64,000 nt of DNA from Streptomyces sp. BK208 (GTDB lineage: Bacteria > Actinomycetota > Actinomycetes > Streptomycetales > Streptomycetaceae): positions 186,001 through 250,000 of the forward strand of contig NZ_SOAV01000012.1 in assembly GCF_004364245.1 (NCBI RefSeq), read 5' to 3'. Below, piece after piece: positions 32,247 through 41,405 of this stretch; position 1 is the first letter of the stretch, and each line of letters begins with the position of its first letter. The position numbers and the translations under genes are program-made. The notes under the pieces are model-generated. The model saw only the letters and a list, made by a program, of their open reading frames with translations, was not told the DNA's origin and ran no database searches.

Positions 32247-32250
32247 GGAC
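32228..32250 (+). repeat. Dispersed Streptomyces GTCCGGCGTTTGAGGAC-type element
   Basis: The 23 bases at 32228-32250 (CAGCCCGTCCGGCG then TTTGAGGAC) match a short sequence that I recall as extremely common at gene 3' ends in Streptomyces genomes. Here it supplies the last codons and the TGA stop of the MFS gene and lies nine bases from the serA stop. It may act as part of a terminator or as a processing site. The family recognition is from memory. Confidence 0.6.
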
Positions 32251-32258
32251 GCGGTCGC

Positions 32259-33848
32259 TCAGACCAGGTTCACCGACCGGGCGGACGTCGCCCCGATCTC
32301 CGCCGAGACCTCCGCCAGCACCCCGGCGGGCACCGTGTCGTCGACGGTCAGCACGGCGAGCGCCTCGCCGCCGACCGTCGCCCGGGCGACCTGCATGCCG
32401 GCGATGTTGATGCCGGCCTCGCCGATGATGCGGCCGACGGTGCCGACGACGCCGGGACGGTCCTCGTAGCGCAGGACGACCATGTGGTCGGCGAGGGCGA
32501 GGTCCACGTCGTACTCACCGACGGCGACGATCTTCTGCAGGTGCTTCGGGCCGGCCAGCGTGCCGGAGACCGACACCTCCTCGCCGTCGGCGAGGGTGCC
32601 GCGCACGATCACCACGTTGCGGTGCTCCGGGGACTCCGAGCTGGTGGTCAGCCGGACCTCCACGCCGCGCTCCTGGGCGAACAGCGGGGCGTTGACGTAG
32701 GAGACGGTCTCGTCGACGACGTCCTCGAAGACGCCCTTGAGGGCGGAGAGTTCCAGCACCTTCACGTCGTGCTGGGTGATCTCGCCGTAGACCTCGACGT
32801 CGAGGCGGACGGCGACCTCGCCGGCGAGGGCGGTGAAGATGCGGCCGAGGCGCTCGGCGAGCGGCAGACCGGGCTTGACGTCCTCGGCGATGACACCGCC
32901 CTGGACGTTGACCGCGTCCGGGACCAGCTCGCCGGCGAGGGCGAGGCGCACCGACTTGGCGACGGCGATGCCGGCCTTCTCCTGCGCCTCGTCGGTGGAG
33001 GCGCCCAGGTGCGGGGTGCAGACCACCTGGTCGAACTCGAACAGCGGCGAGTCGGTGCAGGGCTCCTTGGCGTACACGTCGAGGCCCGCGCCGGCCACGC
33101 GGCCCTCCTTGAGCGCCGAGTACAGCGCCTCCTCGTCGACGATGCCGCCGCGCGCGGCGTTGACGATGCGGACGCTCGGCTTGACCTTGCGCAGCGCCTC
33201 GTCGCCGATCAGGCCGAGGGTCTCGGGGGTCTTGGGCAGGTGCACCGTGATGAAGTCGGAGACCTCGAGCAGCTCGTCCAGGGACAGCACCTTGACGCCC
33301 ATCTGCGCGGCCCGCGCGGGCTGGACGTAGGGGTCGTAGGCGACGACCTTCATGCCGAAGGCCGACATGCGCTGCGCGACCAGGGCGCCGATGCGGCCGA
33401 GGCCGACGACGCCGAGGGTCTTCTCGGCCAGCTCGACGCCGGTGTACTTGCTGCGCTTCCACTCGCCGTTCTTCAGCGCGGCGTTGGCCTGCGGGATGTT
33501 GCGGGCGGTGGCGATCAGGAGGCCGCAGGCCAGCTCGGCGGCGGTGACGATGTTGGAGGTCGGGGCGTTGACCACCATCACGCCGGCCTTGGTGGCGGCG
33601 GAGACGTCCACGTTGTCCAGGCCGACGCCGGCGCGGGCGACGACCTTGAGCTTCTTGGCGGCGGCGACGGCCTCCGCGTCGACCTTGGTCGCGGAGCGGA
33701 CCAGGATCGCGTCCACGTCGGCGATGGCGGGGAGCAGTTCGGCCCGGTCCGCGCCGTTGCAGTGGCGGATCTCGAAGTCGGGGCCGAGCGCGTCCACGGT
33801 CGCGGGCGACAGCTCTTCGGCGATGAGTACGACGGGTTTCGAGCTCAC
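32259..33848 (-). CDS. serA: D-3-phosphoglycerate dehydrogenase
   Basis: First enzyme of serine synthesis, oxidising 3-phosphoglycerate; 529 residues, the long type with an intervening domain and a C-terminal ACT domain. Seen in the sequence: the NAD fold GVVGLGRIGALVAQRM, catalytic Arg in VNAARGGIVDE, the Glu region DVYAKEPCTDSPLF, His in CTPHLGASTDEAQ, and the ACT domain VVLRYEDRPGVVGTVGRIIGEAGINIAGMQ (serine feedback). The GTG at 33848 has GAGG upstream and begins VSSKPVVLIAEEL. A partly paired hairpin (33867-33896) lies just before the ribosome site. It follows ilvC on the same strand but 262 bases and a hairpin intervene. Confidence 0.96.
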   Translation of the reverse strand: MSSKPVVLIAEELSPATVDALGPDFEIRHCNGADRAELLPAIADVDAILVRSATKVDAEAVAAAKKLKVVARAGVGLDNVDVSAATKAGVMVVNAPTSNIVTAAELACGLLIATARNIPQANAALKNGEWKRSKYTGVELAEKTLGVVGLGRIGALVAQRMSAFGMKVVAYDPYVQPARAAQMGVKVLSLDELLEVSDFITVHLPKTPETLGLIGDEALRKVKPSVRIVNAARGGIVDEEALYSALKEGRVAGAGLDVYAKEPCTDSPLFEFDQVVCTPHLGASTDEAQEKAGIAVAKSVRLALAGELVPDAVNVQGGVIAEDVKPGLPLAERLGRIFTALAGEVAVRLDVEVYGEITQHDVKVLELSALKGVFEDVVDETVSYVNAPLFAQERGVEVRLTTSSESPEHRNVVIVRGTLADGEEVSVSGTLAGPKHLQKIVAVGEYDVDLALADHMVVLRYEDRPGVVGTVGRIIGEAGINIAGMQVARATVGGEALAVLTVDDTVPAGVLAEVSAEIGATSARSVNLV

Positions 33849-34064
33849 GTGAGTCCTCACAAGTCCAATGCGGACGGCCGTCCCGACGGCCGCATTCGGT
33901 GTCGCTGAGCCGCGTGGAAGACGCACGACGCTGTGGGCCTGACGCGTATGTTGTGCTGCAGTCTAGTGGCGGGACGCGGGTCGTCCTGTGCCTCTGCGGA
34001 AGGATCACCCGTCCGTGGCCGGACGGAATGGACAACGCCGCGGGTCCGACGTTACCCCGGGTTC

Positions 34065-34102
34065 GCCGAAGGGGCCGGAGCGGCATCGCCCCGGCCCCCG
34101 GC
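34065..34102 (-). terminator. Hairpin after ilvC
   Basis: GCCG and GGGGCCGG (34065-34078) pair with CCGGCCCC and CGGC (34091-34102), with an AA bulge and a 12-base loop. It begins nine bases after the ilvC stop on the minus strand and separates the ilvBHC transcript from serA. It has no U tract. Confidence 0.7.
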
Positions 34103-34110
34103 GGTGAGGC

Positions 34111-35109
<999 letters not shown>

Positions 35110-35187
35110 TGGGTTCTCTCCTTGTGTGCAGGTGTTGCGTCCCACCGTATGCCGGTGGGCGGAAGGGAAGTTTCGGGGTCTCGGCAT

Positions 35188-35219
35188 ACGGGCGGCCGTC
35201 GGTGTCCGCGGCCGCCCGT
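35188..35219 (-). other. Stable hairpin between ilvH and ilvC
   Basis: ACGGGCGGCCG (35188-35198) and CGGCCGCCCGT (35209-35219) are perfect 11-base complements with a ten-base loop. It sits eight bases after the ilvH stop and has no U tract. It could be a processing/stability element that sets relative ilvC levels, or a partial terminator. Confidence 0.6.
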
Positions 35220-35227
35220 TTCCGTCG

Positions 35228-35752
35228 TTATGCGGACCGGTCGAGTGCGCGCAGCGAGCGGTCCGTGATCGAACGTGCGCCACGACCGATGGCGATCGTG
35301 CCGGACTGCACGAGTTCCTTGATGCCGTACGGTTCCAGCATCCTGAGCATGGCGGTCAGCTTGTCGCTGCTGCCGGTGGCCTCGATGGTGACGGCCTCCG
35401 GGGAGACGTCGACGGTCTTGGCGCGGAACAGCTGGACGATCTCGACGATCTGGGAGCGCGTCTCGTTGTCGGAGCGCACCTTCACCAGAACGAGTTCGCG
35501 CTGGACGGCCTGGGCGGGCTCCAACTCGACGATCTTGAGCACGTTGACCAGCTTGTTGAGCTGCTTGGTCACCTGCTCCAGCGGGAAGTCCTCGACGCTC
35601 ACGACGATGGTGATGCGGGAGATGTCGGGGTGCTCGGTGACGCCGACGGCGAGCGAGTCGATGTTGAAGCCGCGGCGGGAGAAGAGGGCGGTGATCCGCG
35701 CCAGGACGCCGGGGGTGTTCTCCACCAGGACGGAGAGCGTGTGCTTGGACAT
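35228..35752 (-). CDS. ilvH: Acetolactate synthase small (regulatory) subunit
   Basis: Regulatory subunit of acetohydroxyacid synthase, 174 residues (also called ilvN). The N-terminal ACT domain, KHTLSVLVENTPGVLARITALFSRRGFNIDSLAVG, binds valine for feedback inhibition. The C-terminal domain (LVKVRSDNETRSQIVEIVQLFRAKTVDVS) completes it. It lies 21 bases after ilvB on the same strand, so it is translated from the same attenuated transcript. Confidence 0.97.
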   Translation of the reverse strand: MSKHTLSVLVENTPGVLARITALFSRRGFNIDSLAVGVTEHPDISRITIVVSVEDFPLEQVTKQLNKLVNVLKIVELEPAQAVQRELVLVKVRSDNETRSQIVEIVQLFRAKTVDVSPEAVTIEATGSSDKLTAMLRMLEPYGIKELVQSGTIAIGRGARSITDRSLRALDRSA

Positions 35753-35773
35753 GGTCTCTTCGGTCTCTCTCGC

Positions 35774-37630
35774 TCAGTCGTCTTCGTTGTCGCCGAAGTC
35801 GGGGCGGACGTCCCGGGCGGCCATGATCTCGTCGTTGGAGGTGCCGGCGGCCACCATCGGCCAGACCATCGCGTCCTCGTGGACGATGAAGTCGACGACG
35901 ACGGGGCGGTCGTTGATGGAGTTGGCCTCCTCGATCACCTTGTCGAGGTCGGCGGGGTCCTCGCAGCGGATGGCGTAGCAGCCCATGGCCTCCGACAGCT
36001 TCACGAAGTCGGGGACCCGGGTGCCGCGGGCGTCCGGGTTGACGTCCTCGGGACCGGAGTGCAGCACCGTGTTGGAGTAGCGCTGGTTGTAGAACAGGGT
36101 CTGCCACTGGCGGACCATGCCGAGGGCGCCGTTGTTGATGATGGCGACCTTGATCGGGATGTTGTTCAGGGCGCAGGTGGTCAGTTCCTGATTGGTCATC
36201 TGGAAGCAGCCGTCGCCGTCGATCGCCCAGACGGCCCGGTCGGGCACCCCGGCCTTGGCACCCATGGCGGCCGGGACCGCGTACCCCATGGTTCCGGCGC
36301 CGCCCGAGTTCAGCCAGGTGGCGGGCTTGTCGTACTGGACGAAGTGGGCGGCCCACATCTGGTGCTGGCCGACACCGGCCGCGAAGACCGTGCCCTCGGG
36401 CGCCAGCTGCCCGATGCGCTCGATGACCTGCTGCGGGGAGAGCGAACCGTCCTGCGGCTGGTCGTAGCCGAGCGGGTAGGTGTCGCGCCAGCGGCTCAGG
36501 TCCTTCCACCAGGCCGCGTACTTCGACGCGGCGGCCTCGCCCCTGTTGCCGTCGTCGTGCTCCTTCTGGACGGCCTGCACGAGGTCGGCGATGACCTCGC
36601 GGGCGTCGCCGACGATCGGGACGTCCGCGGCACGGTTCTTGCCGATCTCGGCCGGGTCGATGTCGGCGTGCACGATCTTGGCGAACGGGGCGAAGCTGTC
36701 CAGCTTGCCGGTGACGCGGTCGTCGAAGCGGGCTCCGAGGGCGACGATCAGGTCGGCCTTCTGCAGCGCGGTGACGGCGGTGACCGCACCGTGCATGCCC
36801 GGCATTCCCACGTGCAGCGGGTGGCTGTCGGGGAACGCGCCGAGCGCCATCAGGGTGGTGGTGACGGGCGCTCCGGTGAGCTCGGCGAGGACCTTCAGCT
36901 CGGCGGTGGCCCGCGCCTTGAGGACGCCGCCGCCGACGTAGAGCACGGGGCGCTTGGCGGCGGTGATGAGCTTGGCCGCCTCGCGGATCTGCTTGGCGTG
37001 CGGCTTGGTGACCGGGCGGTAGCCGGGCAGGTCCATCACCGGCGGCCAGGAGAAGGTGGTCTTCTTCTGGAGGATGTCCTTGGGGATATCGACCAGGACG
37101 GGGCCGGGGCGGCCGGTGGAGGCGATGTGGAAGGCCTCCGCGATCACCCGGGGGATGTCCTCGGCCTTCGTGACCAGGAAGCTGTGCTTGGTGATGGGCA
37201 TGGTGATGCCGACGATGTCCGCCTCCTGGAAGGCGTCCGTGCCGATCGCGGAGGAGACCACCTGCCCGGTGATCGCGACCAGCGGCACGGAGTCCAGGTT
37301 GGCGTCGGCGATCGGGGTGACCAGGTTGGTGGCACCGGGACCCGAGGTCGCCATGCAGACGCCGACCTTGCCGGTGGCCTGCGCGTAACCGGTGGCCGCG
37401 TGGCCGGCGCCCTGCTCGTGGCGGACCAGGACGTGGCGCACCCGGGTGGAGTCCATCAGCGGGTCGTAGGCCGGCAGGATCGTGCCACCGGGGATGCCGA
37501 ATACGGTGTCGGCGCCGACCTCCTCGAGAGAGCGAATGAGGGACTGCGCACCCGTGACGTGCTCGGGGGCGGACTGTCCTCCGGATCGGGGCCGGGGCTG
37601 CGGGTGAGCCCCGGTGGCCTGCTCGGTCAT
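35774..37630 (-). CDS. ilvB: Acetolactate synthase large (catalytic) subunit
   Basis: ThDP- and FAD-dependent acetohydroxyacid synthase of 618 residues, the first common step of Val/Leu/Ile synthesis. Motifs: VFGIPGGTILPAYDPL and the catalytic Glu in VRHEQGAGHAATGYAQATG, FAD region, and the ThDP/Mg2+ motif GDGCFQMTNQELTTCALNNIPIKVAIINN. The ATG at 37630 is preferred because GAGAAGAG is suitably spaced; an ATG six bases earlier (37636) is the alternative. The first ~30 residues are Pro/Gln-rich. It is first in the ilvB-ilvH-ilvC operon and preceded by a leader peptide and U-tract attenuator. Confidence 0.97.
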   Translation of the reverse strand: MTEQATGAHPQPRPRSGGQSAPEHVTGAQSLIRSLEEVGADTVFGIPGGTILPAYDPLMDSTRVRHVLVRHEQGAGHAATGYAQATGKVGVCMATSGPGATNLVTPIADANLDSVPLVAITGQVVSSAIGTDAFQEADIVGITMPITKHSFLVTKAEDIPRVIAEAFHIASTGRPGPVLVDIPKDILQKKTTFSWPPVMDLPGYRPVTKPHAKQIREAAKLITAAKRPVLYVGGGVLKARATAELKVLAELTGAPVTTTLMALGAFPDSHPLHVGMPGMHGAVTAVTALQKADLIVALGARFDDRVTGKLDSFAPFAKIVHADIDPAEIGKNRAADVPIVGDAREVIADLVQAVQKEHDDGNRGEAAASKYAAWWKDLSRWRDTYPLGYDQPQDGSLSPQQVIERIGQLAPEGTVFAAGVGQHQMWAAHFVQYDKPATWLNSGGAGTMGYAVPAAMGAKAGVPDRAVWAIDGDGCFQMTNQELTTCALNNIPIKVAIINNGALGMVRQWQTLFYNQRYSNTVLHSGPEDVNPDARGTRVPDFVKLSEAMGCYAIRCEDPADLDKVIEEANSINDRPVVVDFIVHEDAMVWPMVAAGTSNDEIMAARDVRPDFGDNEDD

Positions 37631-37709
37631 CGGCATTCTCTTCTCGATGCTGAGGGTTTTTGCGAAGGTTGTGCGGTCTGTGCTGCTGCTCGGCAGGTGC
37701 CTGTGCAAC

Positions 37710-37743
37710 AAAAAACCCCTCGTGCCGTAAGGCAAGCGAGGGG
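37710..37743 (-). terminator. ilvB attenuator (U-tract terminator)
   Basis: On the minus strand CCCCTCG pairs with CGAGGGG, an inner TGCC pairs with GGCA, and six U residues follow (37710-37715). It lies between the ILVL leader peptide and ilvB. A competing upstream hairpin (GTCCGG/CCGGAC, 37769-37786) follows the leader stop. This is the classical layout of branched-chain amino acid attenuation. Confidence 0.9.
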
Positions 37744-37796
37744 AGCGCGTCGGTGTGGGTCGCGGGGAGTCCGGGTCGGTCCGGACGTCACCAGCT

Positions 37797-37838
37797 TCAG
37801 CCGACGCGCTTTCCAAGTACGAGAATTCGGGTGCGCAT
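37797..37838 (-). CDS. ilvB leader peptide MRTRILVLGKRVG
   Basis: Thirteen-residue leader peptide with five branched-chain residues (Ile, Leu, Val, Leu, Val). The Ile, first Val and second Leu use the rare codons ATT, GTA and CTT. An excellent ribosome site, GGAGGGAGG, ends eight bases before the ATG at 37838. Ribosome stalling here on uncharged tRNA would favour the antiterminated form and raise ilvB-ilvH-ilvC expression. The stop is 53 bases before the terminator stem. Confidence 0.88.
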   Translation of the reverse strand: MRTRILVLGKRVG

Positions 37839-37871
37839 GGCACTGACCCTCCCTCCGGCGCCCACTCACTG

Positions 37872-40800
37872 TCAAGTGGGTGGGACGGGAGTCTCATTAT
37901 GTGAGCGCAGGGCCGTGCCACCACCCAGGACGGCCGGCAGCCCGGCGGCCACACCGCTGGTGAGCTGCCCGGGAGCGGTGCTGCCGACACCCGCGGTGTA
38001 CACCCCGGTGCCGCCCCCGCCCGCGAAGGCCGGTTCGGCCGGTCCGTGCGGCACCGGGTAGTGGCCGGTGCCGAGCGCTCTGCGCAGCCGGTACTCGTCC
38101 AGCGCCCCGGAGAACGCCATGCCCTGGCCGTGCGTGCAGCCCATCGCGCGCAGCGCGACGATCTGCTCGGGCAGGTCGACGCCGTCGGCCACGGACTTCA
38201 GTCCGAGGTCGGTGGCGATGCGCAGCAGACCGCTGGTGATCTTGTGCAGCCGCGCGGACTCCACCACGCCCTCGATCAGGCCGCGGTCCAGCTTGAGGAC
38301 GTCCACGGGCAGGCGCCGCAGCGCGGTGATCGCCGCGTACCCGCTGCCGAAGCCGTCCAGGGCGATCCGGACACCGACTCTGCGCAGGGCGTTGAGCCGG
38401 CGGTCCAGCTCGTCCAGGCCGACCCGTGGGTCGATGTCCGACAGCTCGATCACCAGGGAGCCGGGAGGCAGTCCGTGCCGGGTCAGCAGGGCCTCCACGG
38501 AGCCCAGCGGCATGGAGCGGTCCAGCAGGCGGCGCGCGCCGATCCGTACGGCCACGGACACGGACAGTCCGGCCGCGGCACGCTCGGCGGCCTGCTCGAC
38601 GGCCTCGCGGAGCACCCAGCGGTCCAGCTCGGCGGTTCTGTCGCCGTCCTCGGACACCCGGAGGAACTCCGCGGGGGTGAACAGCACGCCCTGCGAGGAG
38701 CGCCAGCGCGGCTGGGCGCAGACCGACGTGATCCGGCCGTCCGTCAGGGCGACCACCGGCTGGTGCAGCAGGGCGAACTCCCCGTCGTGCAGCGCGGCCC
38801 GCAGCCGGGTGGCCAGCTCGGCCTTGCGGACGACGTCCTGCTGCATCTGCGGCCGGTACAGCTCGACGCGTCCCTTGCCGCCCGCCTTGGCCCGGTACAT
38901 GGCGAGGTCGGCGTTGCGCAGCAACTCGCCCGCGCCGAGCCCCGGTTCGGCGAACGCGACGCCGATGGAGGCGTTGACCCGGACTTCGTTGCCGTCGATG
39001 AGGTAGGGCTGGGAGAGGGTCAGCCTGAGCCGGTCGGCCAGCTCCAGGATGTGGCCCTCGCGGGCGGTCCGGTCCCGGGCGCCGTCCCCGACGATCAGGG
39101 CCGCGAACTCGTCACCGCCGAGCCGGGAGGCGGTGTCCCCCTTGCGTACGGCCTCGTGGAGTCTGCGGGCGGCCTGGACGAGCAGCTCGTCCCCGGCCTG
39201 GTGCCCGATGGTGTCGTTGACTCCCTTGAAGCCGTCGAGGTCGATGAAGAGCACCGCCGTGCCGCGCAGGGCCGCGCCCCGGTCGGAGGCGCGGCGGCCG
39301 GAGAGGGCCTGTTGGACACGCCGGGTGAACAGGGCGCGGTTGGGCAGGTCGGTGAGCGGGTCGTGTTCGGCGTTGTGCTGGAGCTGGGCCTGCAGGCGCA
39401 CTCTCTCGGTGACGTCCCGGCTGTTGAAGATGAGTCCGCCGTGGTGGCGGTTGACGGTGGACTCGACGTTGAGCCAGCCGCCCTCGCCGGAGCGGAAGCG
39501 GCACTCGATGCGGGTGGTGGGTTCCTCGGCCGGACTGGCGGCCAGGAACCGGCGCACCTCGTGCACCACGCAGCCCAGGTCCTCGGGGTGGATGAGCCCG
39601 GCCAGTTCGCTGCCCACCAGCTCTTCGGCGGGGCGTCCGTAGACCCCGGCGGCGGCCGGGGAGACGTAGCGCAGGATGCCGTTGGGTGCGGCGATCATGA
39701 TGACGTCGCTGGAGCCCTGGACGAGGGAGCGGAAGTGGTTCTCCTTCTGCGCCAGCTCCTGGGTGAGAACGATGTTGTCGAGCAGCATGATGCCCTGCCG
39801 GACGACGAGCGCCAGGACCACGGTGCCGCCGGTCAGCAGCACCACGCGGTCGACGCTGCGGCCGTTGAGCACGTTGTAGAGGATGCCCAGGGTGCACACG
39901 GCGGCCGCGAGGTACGGGGTGAGCGCGGCCAGGGACCCGGCGATGGGCCGGGCCGCCGGGTAGCGGCCCCGCTCGCCGCCCTGTCCGGCCCCGGGCAGGG
40001 CGGGGAGCGGGGCGGTGGGCGCGGCGGCCGGCGGAGCGGTCGGCGCGGCGGGGCGGGTGGGCCGGTGGCCGGTGCCGCGCTGTCCGGGCAGGTGCTCGCG
40101 CACCACGCGGCTGTGCCCGCCCGGGCCCTGTTCGTCCGGGGCCGTCCGCCCGCGCCGGGACGCGGCCCAGGGGGCGTACGCGAGCAGCAGGGAGCCGGCG
40201 AACCAGCCCGCGTCGAGCAACTGACCGGAGCGGTAGCTGTTGTGCAGCAGCGGCGAGGTGAACAGGGCGTCGCACATCACCGTCAGGGCGAGGGCACCGA
40301 TGGCCGTGTTGACCGCGGACCTGCAGACGGGCGAGCGCCGGAAGTGCAGCGCGAGCACCATGCTGACCAGGGCGATGTCGAGCAGCGGGTACGCCACCGA
40401 GAGCGCGGCGTGCGCGACGCTCGACCCGCCCTCGGCCTTCGCCGCCTGGGCGAGCGCGAGGCTCCAGGCCAGGGTCAGCAGCGAGCCGCCGATCAGCCAG
40501 GCGTCCAGACCCAGGCAGATCCAGCCGGCCTTCGTCACCGGCCGCTTGGCCAGCACGAGGAGCCCCACGATGGCGGGCGGGGCGAAGCAGAGGAAGAACA
40601 GGTCCGCGTAGCTGGGGGTGGGCACCGGCACGCGGAGCACGACCTCGTACCATCCCCAGACCAGGTTCCCCAGGGACGCCATCGCCGAGGAGAGCGCGAA
40701 GAGCAGCCAGGCCGGTCGAAAGCGGACGCGGCGCCCGCGGGCGTAGAGGAAGCAGGAGACGGCTGCGGCACCCGCTGCGGCGCTCAGCCCGAAGTCGCCC

Positions 40801-41237
40801 ATGATCTTGGCGACATACGGCGATCCCCAGCCCAGTGCGGCGCCGACGGCGTAGCCCGCGCAGACCAGGGCCAGCACGAGCTGGCGGACGAGAGGGGTCG
40901 CGCCGGCGGCGCCCGAGGGCCTGGGCAGCAGCGGCCCGGGCGAGGCCTGGCCGCGCACGGCTCCGTCCAGCGTGGGCACGGCGGGCGGGCTCACCGGGGC
41001 CTCCCGGTCCACACCGCTCCCGCGCCCCACGGGGACCGGTGGGACGGCCGGTTCCGCCTCCTGCGGCCGTCCGGCAGGGACGGGTGGGGGAAGCGCCGGA
41101 CGGGCCGGTCGTCGCGGCCGCTCGGCCGGCCCCGCTCCCGCGCGGTCGAGGCGGTCGTGCGCCAGGGTCGCCGGCGGCGGCTCCGCCGCGTCGGATCGTT
41201 GGTCCACAGGCCGTGCATCGCCCGTCGCCCCCCTCAC
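37872..41237 (-). CDS. Membrane PAS-GGDEF-EAL protein with degenerate EAL domain
   Basis: c-di-GMP signalling protein of about 1,120 residues. A Pro-rich N-terminus precedes about nine membrane helices (roughly residues 120-455 of the long form), then PAS (HFRSLVQGSSDVIMIAAPNG), GGDEF and EAL domains. The GGDEF domain is intact (RLGGDEF) with an RxxD inhibitory site (RKGD) five residues upstream. The EAL domain is degenerate: the EALxRW motif reads CAQPRW, TE reads SD, DDFG reads DGFG and AEGVE reads ADGVD. It should therefore be a diguanylate cyclase without phosphodiesterase activity. I recall the S. coelicolor gene in this position as cdgE. The start is uncertain (GTG 41237 or ATG 41282). 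Confidence 0.88.
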   Translation of the reverse strand: MRGATGDARPVDQRSDAAEPPPATLAHDRLDRAGAGPAERPRRPARPALPPPVPAGRPQEAEPAVPPVPVGRGSGVDREAPVSPPAVPTLDGAVRGQASPGPLLPRPSGAAGATPLVRQLVLALVCAGYAVGAALGWGSPYVAKIMGDFGLSAAAGAAAVSCFLYARGRRVRFRPAWLLFALSSAMASLGNLVWGWYEVVLRVPVPTPSYADLFFLCFAPPAIVGLLVLAKRPVTKAGWICLGLDAWLIGGSLLTLAWSLALAQAAKAEGGSSVAHAALSVAYPLLDIALVSMVLALHFRRSPVCRSAVNTAIGALALTVMCDALFTSPLLHNSYRSGQLLDAGWFAGSLLLAYAPWAASRRGRTAPDEQGPGGHSRVVREHLPGQRGTGHRPTRPAAPTAPPAAAPTAPLPALPGAGQGGERGRYPAARPIAGSLAALTPYLAAAVCTLGILYNVLNGRSVDRVVLLTGGTVVLALVVRQGIMLLDNIVLTQELAQKENHFRSLVQGSSDVIMIAAPNGILRYVSPAAAGVYGRPAEELVGSELAGLIHPEDLGCVVHEVRRFLAASPAEEPTTRIECRFRSGEGGWLNVESTVNRHHGGLIFNSRDVTERVRLQAQLQHNAEHDPLTDLPNRALFTRRVQQALSGRRASDRGAALRGTAVLFIDLDGFKGVNDTIGHQAGDELLVQAARRLHEAVRKGDTASRLGGDEFAALIVGDGARDRTAREGHILELADRLRLTLSQPYLIDGNEVRVNASIGVAFAEPGLGAGELLRNADLAMYRAKAGGKGRVELYRPQMQQDVVRKAELATRLRAALHDGEFALLHQPVVALTDGRITSVCAQPRWRSSQGVLFTPAEFLRVSEDGDRTAELDRWVLREAVEQAAERAAAGLSVSVAVRIGARRLLDRSMPLGSVEALLTRHGLPPGSLVIELSDIDPRVGLDELDRRLNALRRVGVRIALDGFGSGYAAITALRRLPVDVLKLDRGLIEGVVESARLHKITSGLLRIATDLGLKSVADGVDLPEQIVALRAMGCTHGQGMAFSGALDEYRLRRALGTGHYPVPHGPAEPAFAGGGGTGVYTAGVGSTAPGQLTSGVAAGLPAVLGGGTALRSHNETPVPPT

Positions 41238-41405
41238 AGTCTGAGATGTCCATCCCCGGCGCCGTGACGGTGCGCGGCGCATCCCCTGTCGGACGATACA
41301 CCAGGATCGTCACTCAGGGACATAGGTTCTCTACGCTCCGTGACGACCAGCGGATATGCGCGCACCCACCGCGTCCGAGGGGTTGCGGAGGGTGCCTGAA
41401 ACGGA

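Noticed and set aside
37870..37875. TTGACA on the minus strand as the ilvB promoter -35 element
   Set aside because: The matching -10 position falls on the leader peptide ribosome site, so transcription from it could not include the leader; the hexamer overlaps the stop codon of the upstream gene by chance.
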